Shown here: positions 1 to 9,238 of the stretch, one piece after another | How positions within the stretch are numbered: position 1 is the stretch's first letter | Layout: each line of letters starts with the position of its first letter | NCBI RefSeq assembly: GCF_041276405.1 | Contig: NZ_JBGGGT010000002.1 | Location: 2,021,001-2,085,000, forward strand | Source of the DNA: Microvirga sp. TS319 | Lineage (GTDB): Bacteria > Pseudomonadota > Alphaproteobacteria > Rhizobiales > Beijerinckiaceae | Length of the DNA stretch: 64,000 nt | Direction: 5' to 3' | Translations under genes and position numbers: made by a program | The notes under the pieces: generated by a model | Seen by the model: only the letters and a program-made list of their open reading frames with translations | Told to the model about the DNA's origin: nothing | Database searches by the model: none

Positions 1-2413
1 GGGTGGATGCATGGTCCCAGACCGGGCGAACGCCCATGAGAGCGAGCGCATGAGCGATATCCTCTCCGCCGGAGCGAAGCGTCGGCGAGGCCCACAGGTC
101 CATCACGATCCGGCGCGGCCAATCGCCTTCCTCCTGCAGATGGCGCCGCACGACTTCCGCCGCCGCGCGCCAGCCGAGCTCGGTGGCCGCCCGCGTCGGA
201 ATGGCGCGCGGATCGAGCGTCGTGAGATTGCGGCCGGTGGGCAGAACGTCCGTATGGCCGCGCGAGGGCGAGCCTGCGGGACCCGGAACGGCAAAGCGCC
301 CATCGAGCGCCCTGAGCAATCCCTCGCGCTCGCCGGCGCTGCAGCTCTCGAAGCCGAGGGGAGCCTGCCCGAAGACGTGCAGGCCGTCGCGGATCGTCAC
401 CTCTCCGAGATCGCACAGATGCGCGTCGAGGCGGGTCAGAGCCTCGTCCATGGGCATGGCGTCGTCGACCCCGCAGATTGCGGCAAGACCGCCGGCTTTC
501 GCCCGCTCCAGGATCTCCCGAGCAACGAGATCGGCGCGCCCCGGATGAAGGACCTGAGCGGAGGAAAACTCCTCCACCAGCTCACGGAGAGCCGCCGCTT
601 CCCCCTGCAGTCCGCTGTCGGTGGTCTGCGGCGTGAGGTGCCCGATGGTGACAGCGCCGATCCGGCGCTTTGCGGGAGCCGCCTCGCCGGGATCGTCGAC
701 GATGAAGGGATAGATCACGGGGAGTGGGCCGATGGCGAGGCGCGGCCAGCAGGTGGAGGACAGCGCCACCGCCTTGCCGGGCAGCCATTCGGTGGTTCCG
801 TGGGTGCCCAGATGCACGAGGGCGTGGATGTCTTCGAGAATCCTCAGGCCGCAATAGAAGGCGAGATAGCCGTGGCTCGGCGGGCAGTCGGGATCATGAT
901 AGAAGCCCTTGCGGTCCTGTCCGTGCCCCCGGTCCGGTTGAAGAGCGACGAGCACGTTGCCGGCGCGGATGGCGCGAAAGCGGAAAGCCTCGCCGTCCAA
1001 GGCCGGATCGTTCTCCGGGACGCCCCACCGTTCATCGATCGCGGTTCTCAGCTCTTCGGGCACGCCGCCGAGCCAGGCGCGGTAGGCGGCGAGCGGAACC
1101 GCGAAGGAGGCTTCGCCATCGGTCAGCCGCGGCATGAGATCGGCGGCGGTGAAATCTCTGTGGGCGTCGTACCCCGCATCGCGCAGCCAATCGAGGATCG
1201 CGCAGGCGCTCGCCGGCGTATCGAGCCCGACAGCAAATCCGGCACGGCCGCCGCGCGCCGGATAATCGGACAGAACGAGCGCCAGCCGCCGCTCGGTGCG
1301 TGGTGCATGGCCGAGCCGGATCCAGGCGGACGCCATGGCCGCCACCATGTCGATACCGGCTGCGTCCGGCGCCTGGACACGATGGGAAAAGCTCAGGGCC
1401 GGATCGGCGGGCTCCTCGGCCTTGAACGAGATCGGCCCGGCCGCGATGCGCCCGTCGAATTCGGGCAGGGCGATCTGCATGGCGAGATCCGCGGCGGAGA
1501 GACCGCGCGGGGACGCCTCCCAGGCGTCTTTCGGGCTGCCGACGGGAATCGCCTGGAGGATGGGACAATCCGCTTCGTCGAGCACGAAACCGGCATCGTC
1601 GCGCGCCGAGAATGCCGTGGTCGTGACGATCACATCCGGCCGGCGGAGCCGGATCGCACGGCGCACGACGGCGACGGCCTCCGGATCCTTCAGGCTCGAG
1701 ACCGCGAGCACGAGCGGATCGACACCGCGCTCGCACAGCGCCGCGGACAGGGCCTCGATGGCCTGCATGTCGCCTGAAAGAAGCACTGAGCGGTAAACGA
1801 GCACATGCGCGAGCGGGCGTTCGGGCGAGCAGCGGGCGAGCAGCGTTTCCGGCTCGACCATTCCCTCATCGGGCGTCCAGGCGAAGGCCCGGGGAGAGGA
1901 GCGCGGCGGCTCCGCCGCTTTGTCCGCGCTGCCGATCTCGGCGCCGATCCGCGCCAGTAATCGACTCATGTTGTCGATACCGCCGGCCTGGAAGTAGGCT
2001 TCCAGGGCGTCGCAGAGGGCAGGGGAAACGGTGGAATAGGCCGCAAGCCGGGGATCGGGACGGTCGTCCCCCGGTAGCACGGCCAGCTTCACGCCGTCTG
2101 CGCGGCAGGTTTCCGACAGACGCTCCAGCCCATAGCGCCAGTAATCGCGTCCTCCGAGGCAGCGCACGAGGACGAAGCGCGATCTCCTGGCGGTTTTATC
2201 GACGTAGAGATCGATCGACAGAGGGTGGCGGAGGCGGCGGAGCGAAGCCAGACGAAGCGACGGTCGGTCCGGCCTGCGCCGGTGGGCAGCCGCCAGCGCG
2301 CCGAGGTCGCTGTCCGCGAAGGACAGGACCACGATATCCCCGGGAGGCTGCTGGAGGTCGATGGCCTCCGAGCCTTCGTCGAGGGATACGGTCGTGACCG
2401 GAAGAAGGTGCAT
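1..2413 (-). CDS. cobN: Cobaltochelatase subunit CobN (N-terminal ~804 residues; cut by window start)
   Basis: CobN is the large subunit of the ATP-dependent aerobic cobaltochelatase, which inserts cobalt into hydrogenobyrinic acid a,c-diamide together with CobS and CobT. An uninterrupted minus-strand frame runs from the ATG at 2413 off the left edge, giving about 804 residues of a protein that is usually about 1,250 long, so the C-terminal third is outside. The motif HLGTHGTTEWLPGK (about residues 530-550) is the conserved substrate-site signature shared with BchH/ChlH chelatases. The start follows the cobW stop by one base (TGA-G-ATG), which implies translational coupling. The gene lies behind the riboswitch at 4064-4231. 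The identification is firm; cobS and cobT are not in the window. Confidence 0.95.
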   Translation of the reverse strand, partial: MHLLPVTTVSLDEGSEAIDLQQPPGDIVVLSFADSDLGALAAAHRRRPDRPSLRLASLRRLRHPLSIDLYVDKTARRSRFVLVRCLGGRDYWRYGLERLSETCRADGVKLAVLPGDDRPDPRLAAYSTVSPALCDALEAYFQAGGIDNMSRLLARIGAEIGSADKAAEPPRSSPRAFAWTPDEGMVEPETLLARCSPERPLAHVLVYRSVLLSGDMQAIEALSAALCERGVDPLVLAVSSLKDPEAVAVVRRAIRLRRPDVIVTTTAFSARDDAGFVLDEADCPILQAIPVGSPKDAWEASPRGLSAADLAMQIALPEFDGRIAAGPISFKAEEPADPALSFSHRVQAPDAAGIDMVAAMASAWIRLGHAPRTERRLALVLSDYPARGGRAGFAVGLDTPASACAILDWLRDAGYDAHRDFTAADLMPRLTDGEASFAVPLAAYRAWLGGVPEELRTAIDERWGVPENDPALDGEAFRFRAIRAGNVLVALQPDRGHGQDRKGFYHDPDCPPSHGYLAFYCGLRILEDIHALVHLGTHGTTEWLPGKAVALSSTCWPRLAIGPLPVIYPFIVDDPGEAAPAKRRIGAVTIGHLTPQTTDSGLQGEAAALRELVEEFSSAQVLHPGRADLVAREILERAKAGGLAAICGVDDAMPMDEALTRLDAHLCDLGEVTIRDGLHVFGQAPLGFESCSAGEREGLLRALDGRFAVPGPAGSPSRGHTDVLPTGRNLTTLDPRAIPTRAATELGWRAAAEVVRRHLQEEGDWPRRIVMDLWASPTLRSGGEDIAHALALMGVRPVWDHAST

Positions 2414-2414
2414 C

Positions 2415-3452
2415 TCACCCGTTGCGCAGAGCGGACTCGACGGCCTTCACGTCGAAGCCCTTGAGGCCGATCACCACCATGCGCCCGTCCCGCGATTCGC
2501 CGGGCTTCCAGGCACGATCGAAGTGATGGGCGATCCGCTGACCGACGCCTTGGACGACGAGGCGCATCGGCTTGCCGTCGACCGGCACGAAGCCCTTGAT
2601 GCGCAGCACGCCCGCCGCCTCCGCCGCGCGCTCCACGCGGGCGACGAGCGCTTCCGGGCTGGCGACAGGAGCGACCGGGATCGCGACGCTCTCGAAATCG
2701 TCGTGATCGTGATCGTCGGCCGTCTCGTGATGGGAGGGGCGTGCCTCCAGATCGGCTTCGGCGGCAGCGCCCAGGCCGAGCAGCACGGCCGGATCGATCC
2801 TGCCATGCGCCGTCTCGATCACCTTCACGGCGCGCGGCAGATGTTCGTTGATCTCGGCGAGAACCTTCGCCTTGTCGCCGGATGCCATCTGGTCGGTCTT
2901 GTTGAGGAGGATGAGATCGGCGCAGAGCAGCTGGTCCTCGAAGACCTCTTCCAGCGGGTTCTCGTGATCGACGGAGCTGTCGGAGGCACGCTGGGCTTCC
3001 AGCCCCTGCGGATCCTCCGCGAACGCGCCGGAGGCGACGGCCGGGCCGTCCACCACGGCGATCACGCCGTCGACCGTGACGCGCGAGCGGATGTCCGGCC
3101 AGTTGAACGCCCGCACCAGCGGCTTCGGCAGGGCAAGGCCCGAGGTTTCGATGAGAATGTGCTCCGGCGGGTTCGGCCGGTTGAGAAGGGTGTTCAGGGC
3201 GGGCACGAAATCGTCCGCCACCGTGCAGCAGAGGCAGCCGTTCGGCAGTTCCACGATGTCCTCCTGCGTGCAGCCCTCAATGCCGCAGCCTTCGATGAAG
3301 GAGCCGTCGAAGCCGAGATCGCCGAACTCGTTGACGAGAACGGCGAGGCGACGACCGCCGGCATTCTCCAGAAGGTGACGCACCAGAGTGGTTTTTCCGG
3401 CGCCGAGAAAACCCGTCACGATGGTGCAGGGGATCTTGGTGAGATCGCTCAT
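2415..3452 (-). CDS. cobW: CobW-type GTPase metallochaperone
   Basis: This is a G3E-family P-loop GTPase (345 aa) thought to deliver cobalt to the CobNST chelatase. Visible motifs are Walker A GFLGAGKTT (residues 14-22), the metal-binding CxCC motif with C73, C75 and C76 (NGCLCC), the NKTD guanine-specificity motif, a His/Asp-rich linker (HHETADDHDHDD) before the C-terminal CobW_C domain, and the domain itself. The frame stays open upstream to a TTG at 3482, but ATG 3452 has AAAGG nine bases upstream and gives the usual CobW N-terminus. It sits between the DUF1636 gene and cobN, all reading leftwards. The partner metal is inferred from context. Confidence 0.93.
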   Translation of the reverse strand: MSDLTKIPCTIVTGFLGAGKTTLVRHLLENAGGRRLAVLVNEFGDLGFDGSFIEGCGIEGCTQEDIVELPNGCLCCTVADDFVPALNTLLNRPNPPEHILIETSGLALPKPLVRAFNWPDIRSRVTVDGVIAVVDGPAVASGAFAEDPQGLEAQRASDSSVDHENPLEEVFEDQLLCADLILLNKTDQMASGDKAKVLAEINEHLPRAVKVIETAHGRIDPAVLLGLGAAAEADLEARPSHHETADDHDHDDFESVAIPVAPVASPEALVARVERAAEAAGVLRIKGFVPVDGKPMRLVVQGVGQRIAHHFDRAWKPGESRDGRMVVIGLKGFDVKAVESALRNG

Positions 3453-3478
3453 GGAGGCGAACCTTTCAGCAGCTTCGA

Positions 3479-3874
3479 TCAAGCCGCGCTGTTGGTCTTG
3501 AGAGGGGGAATGCGGGCCACGACGCCCTTCCGGAACTCCACCGGCCGCTCGCGCCAGGGCACGAGACCGTCGGAGGTTGCCGCATAGCGGCGCAACCCGT
3601 CGAGGATGGCCTCGACCGAGGTTTCGGAACTGAGATCACCGTAGACATAGGTCCAGCGCCCGGGTCCCGACACGGCGACCGTGCAGGGGCGTTTGCAGAC
3701 GGAGAGGCACTCGACCGCTTCGATCCGCACCTTCGGGGCGTCCGGCCGTGCGAGTGCTTCCGTCAGCGCCTTGTGAAGGAGCGCGCCGGGCCTGAGCGCC
3801 TTGTCGTCCGGGCCGCCGGCCTCCCGGCAGGTGACGCAGACGTGCAGGCAGATCTCTTCGGAATCGGGAGCCAT
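3479..3874 (-). CDS. DUF1636 family protein, predicted metal or Fe-S binding
   Basis: A 131-residue cytoplasmic protein of the DUF1636 family, a small thioredoxin-fold ferredoxin-like group often encoded beside cobW and cobN. Two cysteine groups are visible: C9, C13 and C16 near the N-terminus (CLHVCVTC) and C56, C60 and C64 (CLSVCKRPC), suitable for a metal or [2Fe-2S] centre. It is the first sizeable gene behind the cobalamin riboswitch, so it should be made when B12 is scarce. Its own ribosome-binding site is weak, and a possible 18-codon ORF with a better site ends 9 bases before its ATG, so coupling is plausible. Its biochemical role is unknown; electron supply or metal handling are guesses. 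Confidence 0.85.
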   Translation of the reverse strand: MAPDSEEICLHVCVTCREAGGPDDKALRPGALLHKALTEALARPDAPKVRIEAVECLSVCKRPCTVAVSGPGRWTYVYGDLSSETSVEAILDGLRRYAATSDGLVPWRERPVEFRKGVVARIPPLKTNSAA

Positions 3875-3883
3875 GGACTTCGG

Positions 3884-3940
3884 CTACGCCGCGCCGGGCA
3901 GGGCAATAAAGCGAGACTTGGGCAGAACGCGTACAGGCAT
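3884..3940 (-). CDS. Possible 18-aa leader peptide upstream of the DUF1636 gene
   Basis: ATG at 3940 preceded by GGAGAG, reading MPVRVLPKSRFIALPGAA and stopping with TAG nine bases before the DUF1636 ATG. It lies between the riboswitch and the first recognised gene. It may be translated and couple ribosome flow into the next gene, or it may be chance. No homology can be judged from 18 residues. Confidence 0.3.
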   Translation of the reverse strand: MPVRVLPKSRFIALPGAA

Positions 3941-3992
3941 GTATCTCTCCGTCGGGAGACCTGAAGGCCGGTTGAGCTTCCACGGACGGAAC

Positions 3993-4013
3993 CGAACGAT
4001 CGCGAATCGTTCG
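3993..4013. repeat. Perfect 8-bp inverted repeat in the cobWN leader
   Basis: CGAACGAT-CGCGA-ATCGTTCG forms a perfect hairpin between the riboswitch aptamer and the leader ORF on the minus strand. No U-tract follows it, so it is not a textbook terminator. It could be part of the riboswitch expression platform or a protein operator. Confidence 0.5.
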
Positions 4014-4063
4014 ACTACGGTCACCGTCGGCACACCCCGTCCGATAGACCCGAGAGAAGCTGT

Positions 4064-4231
4064 TGACGACGGCAGGTCTCCTGGCTCACGGGTCGATGCG
4101 TTGCGCAGCCGCCTTCCCGGGACCTCTTCCCAGTGGCATGTGGAGCGCAGGCTCGCCGTTTACAGTTGCGGGGGCAGCCGCGGTGTCTCACCGCATTCCC
4201 TTTTCACCCCGTTGCCGGGGCACCGTCGTCA
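4064..4231 (-). ncRNA. Cobalamin (AdoCbl) riboswitch upstream of DUF1636-cobW-cobN
   Basis: Read on the minus strand this contains the conserved cobalamin-aptamer landmarks: the B12-box core GCCAGGAGACCTGCC near its 3' end and the GCCCCCGCAACTG block in the middle. The first and last nine bases (TGACGACGG and CCGTCGTCA) pair perfectly as P1. It lies about 190 nt upstream of the DUF1636 start. By family behaviour, bound adenosylcobalamin would lower expression of the downstream genes. Confidence 0.93.
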
Positions 4232-4334
4232 CCATGCTTACCGGGGCGGAGGTCATCTTTCAAGCCTTCGTCCGAGGATGGGCCGGCCTTGAATTCCTCA
4301 CCCGTGCTCGTCATGGTGCGGGCTTCTCGTATGG

Positions 4335-4952
4335 ATGCAGGACCCGATGACCCCGGATGAAGAGGCGCGCCATCGCGCCAAAATGATCAAGCGCAAGGAA
4401 GTCCAGGACCGCGAGGTCGCCTCGAAGACGATCGAGAAAGGGCTTCTCATCGTCAATACCGGACCCGGCAAGGGCAAGTCGACGGCGGCCTTCGGCCTTA
4501 TGCTGCGGGCCTTGGGGCGGGGCTTCAACGTCGGCGTCGTCCAGTTCATCAAGGGAGCCTGGGAAACCGGCGAGCGTCTCGCCCTGGATCGGTTCCCCGA
4601 CCAGATCGAGTGGCATACCATGGGTGAGGGATTTACCTGGGAGACCCAGGACCGCGCCCGCGACGTGGCCGCCGCCGAGCGGGCCTGGAACAAGGCGCAG
4701 GAGCTGATGGCCCGCGAGGACATCGGCCTTCTGGTCCTCGACGAACTCAATATCGCCCTGCGCTACGACTACCTGCCCCTTGCCGATGTCGTCGAAGCGC
4801 TGCGGCTGCGAAGGGCGGATCTCCACATCGTCGTGACCGGGCGCAATGCCAAGCCGGAATTGATCGAAGCGGCCGATCTCGTGACGGAGATGACCCTGGT
4901 GAAGCACCATTTCGCGGCAGGCGTCAAAGCACAGGAAGGCATCGAGTACTGA
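4335..4952 (+). CDS. cobO: Cob(I)yrinic acid a,c-diamide adenosyltransferase CobO
   Basis: CobO/BtuR transfers the 5'-deoxyadenosyl group of ATP to the cobalt of the corrinoid. The 205-aa protein has the expected length and an ATP-binding P-loop GPGKGKST at residues 43-50, followed by [16 protein letters not shown], the family's Walker-B-like segment. The start at 4335 competes with an in-frame ATG at 4347, which has GCAGG just upstream; either changes only four residues. It is divergent from the riboswitch-led operon and overlaps cobQ by one base (TGATG), so the two are co-translated. No riboswitch is seen on its own strand. Confidence 0.95.
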   Translation: MQDPMTPDEEARHRAKMIKRKEVQDREVASKTIEKGLLIVNTGPGKGKSTAAFGLMLRALGRGFNVGVVQFIKGAWETGERLALDRFPDQIEWHTMGEGFTWETQDRARDVAAAERAWNKAQELMAREDIGLLVLDELNIALRYDYLPLADVVEALRLRRADLHIVVTGRNAKPELIEAADLVTEMTLVKHHFAAGVKAQEGIEY

Positions 4953-6418
4953 TGCGCGCACTCATGGTGCAGGGGACGGGCTCGAATGTGGGCAAGTCGC
5001 TCCTCGTCGCGGGCCTGTGCCGTGTCTTCGCGCGGCGCGGCCTCAAGGTCCGCCCGTTCAAGCCGCAGAACATGTCGAACAACGCGGCCGTTACCGCAGA
5101 CGGCGGCGAGATCGGCCGCGCCCAGGCACTCCAGGCGCGGGCTGCGGGCGTGCCCCCGAGCGTTCACATGAATCCCGTTCTGCTCAAGCCCCAGAGCGAG
5201 ATCGGCTCGCAGGTGGTGGTGCAGGGGCGTCGCGTCGGAACCGCCAAGGCCCGGGAGTATCAGTCCTGGAAGCCGCGCCTGATGGCCGCCGTGCTCGACA
5301 GCTTCGCCCGTCTCGGCGAAGAGGCGGATCTCGTCCTGGTCGAGGGCGCTGGTTCCGCATCGGAGGTCAATCTGCGCGCCGGCGATATCGCCAATATGGG
5401 CTTTGCCCGCGCCGCCGGAGTGCCGGTCGTGGTCGTCGGCGATATTGATCGGGGCGGGGTCATTGCGAGCCTTGTCGGCACGAGGGCGGTGCTCGACGAG
5501 GCGGATGCCGCTATGGTGCGCGGCTTCATCGTCAACCGTTTCCGGGGAGACCCGGCACTGTTCGATGACGGAATGCGCTTCATCGCGGAGCGCACCGGCT
5601 GGTCCGCGCTCGGGCTCGTTCCGCATTTTCCCGATGCCGCGCGCCTTCCGGCGGAGGATGGCCTCGGCCTTCGTCGGGCCGGAGCCGGGCCGGGCGAAGG
5701 CTCCGTTCTGATCGCCGTGCCGGTGACGCCGAGGATCTCCAATTTCGATGATCTCGATCCCCTGCGCGAAGAGCCGGGCGTCCAGGTCGCCCTGATCGAG
5801 GCCGGTGAACCCCTTCCGGCGCAGGCGGCGCTCGTCCTCCTGCCCGGCTCCAAGACCACCATCGACGATCTGCTGTTCATCCGCGCCCAGGGATGGGACA
5901 TCGACATCAAGGCCCATCTCCGCCGGGGCGGACGGGTCCTCGGCCTGTGCGGCGGCTATCAGATGCTGGGACGGCGGATCGACGATCCGTTCGGGATCGA
6001 GGGAGAGGCAGGCCGTTCCGTGGAGGGGCTGGGGCTTCTCGACGTGGCGAGCACGCTCACGGAAACGAAACGCCTTGAGGCCGTCACGGGAGCGACGATC
6101 CCGGACGGGATTCCGTTGTCGGGATATGAGATGCATGTGGGCGAGACGTCGCGGCAGGGCGTATCGGTGCAGGCCTTCGCTCGGCTGGAGGATGGTCGCC
6201 TCGACGGCGCCGTCTCGGCGGACGGGCGGGTGACGGGAACCTACGTCCACGGATTGTTCGCCGACGACCGTCAAAGAGCCCATTGGCTGCGGCTTCTCGG
6301 AGCCGAGCCGAGCGATCTCGCCTACGAGGCGCTCGTGGACGACATCCTCGACCGCTTCGCCGACCATCTCGAGAAACACCTGGATTGCGAACGGCTTCTG
6401 GAACTCAGCGTGCGCTAA
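4952..6418 (+). CDS. cobQ: Cobyric acid synthase CobQ
   Basis: This glutamine-dependent amidotransferase amidates the b, d, e and g side chains of adenosylcobyrinic acid a,c-diamide. The 488-aa protein starts with the dethiobiotin-synthetase-like P-loop [10 protein letters not shown]. It ends with a class I glutaminase domain containing the nucleophile C333 in LGLCGGYQM and the catalytic histidine H433 in YVHGLF. It follows cobO with a one-base overlap. Its 3' end overlaps the 3' end of the convergent cobD gene by 14 bases. Confidence 0.96.
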   Translation: MRALMVQGTGSNVGKSLLVAGLCRVFARRGLKVRPFKPQNMSNNAAVTADGGEIGRAQALQARAAGVPPSVHMNPVLLKPQSEIGSQVVVQGRRVGTAKAREYQSWKPRLMAAVLDSFARLGEEADLVLVEGAGSASEVNLRAGDIANMGFARAAGVPVVVVGDIDRGGVIASLVGTRAVLDEADAAMVRGFIVNRFRGDPALFDDGMRFIAERTGWSALGLVPHFPDAARLPAEDGLGLRRAGAGPGEGSVLIAVPVTPRISNFDDLDPLREEPGVQVALIEAGEPLPAQAALVLLPGSKTTIDDLLFIRAQGWDIDIKAHLRRGGRVLGLCGGYQMLGRRIDDPFGIEGEAGRSVEGLGLLDVASTLTETKRLEAVTGATIPDGIPLSGYEMHVGETSRQGVSVQAFARLEDGRLDGAVSADGRVTGTYVHGLFADDRQRAHWLRLLGAEPSDLAYEALVDDILDRFADHLEKHLDCERLLELSVR

Positions 6419-7391
6419 GCCAAATCGCTACCAGAATGGCCAGGGCCAGGCCGAAGAGCAGGATGCAGGCCGTTCGATAAAGGACGAGGGCCCGGTCGAT
6501 GTCCTGCGCCGTCGCTTCGGCACGTCCGTCGCCCATCCACCGGTCTTGGACGCGCACATTCCCATAGATGCGCGGTCCGGCAAGCCGCAGGCCGAGAGCG
6601 CCCGCCATCGCGGCCTCGGGCCATCCGGCATTGGGGGACCGGTGATGGCGAGCGTCCCGAAACAGGGCGCGCAGAGCTCCACGCGGCGAGGCGTTCCGGT
6701 TCAGGGCGGCGGCGATGACGATGAGAAGGGCGGTCAGGCGCGAGGCCGGCAGGTTCACCAGGTCGTCGAAGCGGGCGGCTGCCCAGCCGAAGGCCTCGTG
6801 TCGGGGCGTGCGGTGCCCGATCATGCTGTCGGCCGTGTTCGCGGCCTTGTAGAGAACGGCGCCGGTCGGGCCGCCGATGCCGAGCCAGAAAGCGGGGGCA
6901 ACGATGCCGTCGGAAAAGTTCTCGGCAAGGCTCTCGATGGCGGCGCGCGAGACCCCGGCCTCGTCCAGGCTTTGCGGGTTTCGCCCGACGATCATCGAGA
7001 CGGCCGCGCGCCCGCCTTCGATCCCGTGCTCCCGCAATCCTGTCGAGACGGCCGCCACATGCTCATGAAGGCTGCGCTGCGCCAGAAGGCTGCTGGCCAG
7101 AACCGCAAGAGCGCAGAGGCCGATCGGGCCCGTCGCTGCGAGCGCGAATTGCACGGACCAAGCCGTAAGGCCGGTTACGGCGAGGAGCAGCAGAAGAGCG
7201 AGGAGGCCTGCGGCGCGGCGTCGCCAGGGGCTCCATGTTTCGCGGTTGAATGAGCGGTCGAGCGCCTTGATCAGCCTCCCGATCCAGGTGACGGGGTGCC
7301 CGATCCGCGTATAAAGACGGCCGGGATAGCCGAATGCGGCCTCCACCGCGAGGGCGAGGACCAGAACCAGGAAGCTATCGGACCATGACAT
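6405..7391 (-). CDS. cobD: Adenosylcobinamide-phosphate synthase CobD/CbiB
   Basis: This integral-membrane enzyme joins (R)-1-amino-2-propanol (phosphate) to adenosylcobyric acid. From ATG 7391 it is 328 aa with several hydrophobic helices and the family features [22 protein letters not shown] near the N-terminus, [17 protein letters not shown] in the middle and an NxxDSMIGHR segment. A much longer open frame extends upstream, but it lies over cobC on the other strand and carries no CobD homology. The start is 13 bases from the cobC ATG on the opposite strand, so its promoter must lie inside cobC. It converges on cobQ. Confidence 0.94.
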   Translation of the reverse strand: MSWSDSFLVLVLALAVEAAFGYPGRLYTRIGHPVTWIGRLIKALDRSFNRETWSPWRRRAAGLLALLLLLAVTGLTAWSVQFALAATGPIGLCALAVLASSLLAQRSLHEHVAAVSTGLREHGIEGGRAAVSMIVGRNPQSLDEAGVSRAAIESLAENFSDGIVAPAFWLGIGGPTGAVLYKAANTADSMIGHRTPRHEAFGWAAARFDDLVNLPASRLTALLIVIAAALNRNASPRGALRALFRDARHHRSPNAGWPEAAMAGALGLRLAGPRIYGNVRVQDRWMGDGRAEATAQDIDRALVLYRTACILLFGLALAILVAIWLSAR

Positions 7392-7403
7392 GGGTTGAAT
7401 CGA

Positions 7404-8450
7404 ATGGTTGAGACACGGATCCTGCACGGCGGAAATCTTGGAGAAGCCCAAAGGCTCTTTCCCGATGCGCCCGAGCCGTGGGTGGACCTGTCGACGGGAA
7501 TCAACCCCATAGCGTATCCCCTGCCTGCCTTGCCAGCGTCCTCGTTCGAGCGGCTGCCTTCGCCTGACGCTCACGCGGATCTGGAAGCGGCCGCCGCCGA
7601 GGCCTATGGAGCGACGGACACGGCGGCACTCGTGGCCGCTCCGGGCACGCAGATCCTCATCAGTCTCCTGCCGCACCTGCGGTCGCGCTCGAAGGTTGCC
7701 GTCCTGGGCCCGACCTATGCCGAGCACGCGCATGCCTGGCGCGGAGCGGGGCATGAGGTGGAGGAAATCGTCTCGCCCGATGACGGGCAGGAGGCGGATG
7801 TTCTCGTCGTCGTCAATCCCAACAACCCCGACGGCCGGGTCCTTCCGCGGCGGACGCTGGTCGATCTGGCGGCACGGCTTCATCGACGCGGCGGCTGGCT
7901 CGTGGTGGACGAAGCCTTCGCCGATTTCGATTCCGGTGAAACGCTCGTGCCGTCTCTCCCCGACGGGACCATCGTTCTGCGCTCGTTCGGCAAGACTTAC
8001 GGCCTTGCCGGTGTACGATTGGGATTTGCCGTCGCGCAGCCTGCCATGGCCGGCCTCCTGCGGGAAGCGCTCGGGCCCTGGGCGGTGACCGGGCCTGCGA
8101 TCGAGGTGGGGAGATTGGCTTTGCGGGACAATCGATGGCGGCTTGCCGCCGCCGCGACCCGGGCGAGGGATGCCGGTCGCCTCGACACGCTCCTGCGGGA
8201 GGCGCTCGGAACGGCCTCTCTGGGAACGACGCTCTATCGGATGGTCGAGAGCCCTGCCGCGGCAAGCCTGTTCACCCATCTCGGAGAGCGTGGAATCTGG
8301 ATCCGGCGTTTCAGGGACAATCCGAATCGCCTGCGCTTCGGCCTGCCGGGCTCCGACGAGGACTGGTTGCGCCTGGAAGCGGCCTTTGCCAGTTTCGCCG
8401 GACGGAGCACGAGCGCCGCGCCTCCCCGTCGCGAAGAGGGCCTCGCATGA
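7404..8450 (+). CDS. cobC: Threonine-phosphate decarboxylase-type aminotransferase CobC
   Basis: A PLP-dependent fold-type I enzyme (348 aa) of the CobC/CobD-Salmonella group, which makes (R)-1-aminopropan-2-ol phosphate for the nucleotide loop. Visible features are HGGN at the N-terminus, VNPNNPDGR, the DEAFADF aspartate region and the PLP lysine K197 in RSFGKTYGLAG. An in-frame TTG exists three codons upstream (7395); ATG 7404 is preferred. It overlaps cobF by an ATGA junction. Together with the divergent cobD it covers both aminopropanol steps. Confidence 0.93.
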   Translation: MVETRILHGGNLGEAQRLFPDAPEPWVDLSTGINPIAYPLPALPASSFERLPSPDAHADLEAAAAEAYGATDTAALVAAPGTQILISLLPHLRSRSKVAVLGPTYAEHAHAWRGAGHEVEEIVSPDDGQEADVLVVVNPNNPDGRVLPRRTLVDLAARLHRRGGWLVVDEAFADFDSGETLVPSLPDGTIVLRSFGKTYGLAGVRLGFAVAQPAMAGLLREALGPWAVTGPAIEVGRLALRDNRWRLAAAATRARDAGRLDTLLREALGTASLGTTLYRMVESPAAASLFTHLGERGIWIRRFRDNPNRLRFGLPGSDEDWLRLEAAFASFAGRSTSAAPPRREEGLA

Positions 8451-9208
8451 GAAAGATTTACGTCATCGGCCTCGGGTCGGGAAATCCCGATCACATGACC
8501 ATTCAGGCCATCAAGGCGCTCAACGAGGTCGACGTTTTCTTCATGGTCGACAAGGGAGCGGCTGCCGGCGAACTCGTCGATGTGCGCGAGGAGATCTGCC
8601 GGCGCTTCATTGAGGATCCCGATTACCGCATCGTGCGCGCCCGAAATCCCGCGCGCGATGCCCGATCGGCGGATTACCGGCACGGCGTCGAGGAATGGCA
8701 CCGGGCGAGGGCCGCCGTGTTCGAGGGCCTCATCCGCGACGAACTGGGGCCCGACGAATGCGGCGCATTCCTCGTCTGGGGCGATCCCGCGCTCTACGAC
8801 AGCACGATCAGAATCCTCCAGCACGTCCTGGCGCAGGGCGAAGTGAGCTTCGAATACGACGTGATACCGGGCATCAGCAGCGTTCAGGCGCTGGCAGCCG
8901 CCCATAAGATCCCTTTGAACAATATCGGCGAGGCGGTTCACATCACGACGGGACGCAAGCTCGCCGAAGGCCGCACGGGCGATGCCGACAGCATCGTGGT
9001 CATGCTCGACGGCGAGAACAGCTTCAAGTCGGCCCCGGCCAGGGACACGCATATCTACTGGGGGGCTTATGTCGGGATGCCGGATGAGACGATCATCGCA
9101 GGCCCCGTGGAAGAGGTTGCAGACCGGATCGAGGAGGTCCGTCGGAGCCTTCGGGAGAAGAAGGGCTGGATCATGGACATCTATCTCCTGAAGAGGGGCG
9201 GTGCATGA
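8447..9208 (+). CDS. cobF: Precorrin-6A synthase (deacetylating) CobF
   Basis: An SAM-dependent methyltransferase of the aerobic pathway that methylates C-1 of precorrin-5 and releases acetate, giving precorrin-6A. The 253-aa protein has the tetrapyrrole-methylase N-terminal loop VIGLGSGNPDH, the WGDPALYDS segment and the IPGISSVQALAA region. The true ATG overlaps the cobC stop (ATGA at 8447-8450); the frame is open further upstream only because it shadows cobC. CobF is diagnostic of the oxygen-dependent route, since the anaerobic pathway uses CbiD instead. Confidence 0.94.
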   Translation: MRKIYVIGLGSGNPDHMTIQAIKALNEVDVFFMVDKGAAAGELVDVREEICRRFIEDPDYRIVRARNPARDARSADYRHGVEEWHRARAAVFEGLIRDELGPDECGAFLVWGDPALYDSTIRILQHVLAQGEVSFEYDVIPGISSVQALAAAHKIPLNNIGEAVHITTGRKLAEGRTGDADSIVVMLDGENSFKSAPARDTHIYWGAYVGMPDETIIAGPVEEVADRIEEVRRSLREKKGWIMDIYLLKRGGA

Positions 9209-9238
9209 GTGCCCCGAAGTCGGATATTCCGAGGCGAC

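Noticed and set aside
11..1777. Long plus-strand frame opposite cobN
   Set aside because: CobN homology is continuous on the minus strand; the plus frame is a high-GC shadow with no domain.
4769..6379. 536-codon minus-strand frame opposite cobQ
   Set aside because: CobQ and CobO motifs are complete on the plus strand; the opposite frame has no recognisable features.
7392..8279. N-terminal extension of the cobD frame
   Set aside because: It lies over cobC and lacks CobD homology; the CobD-type N-terminus starts at 7391.
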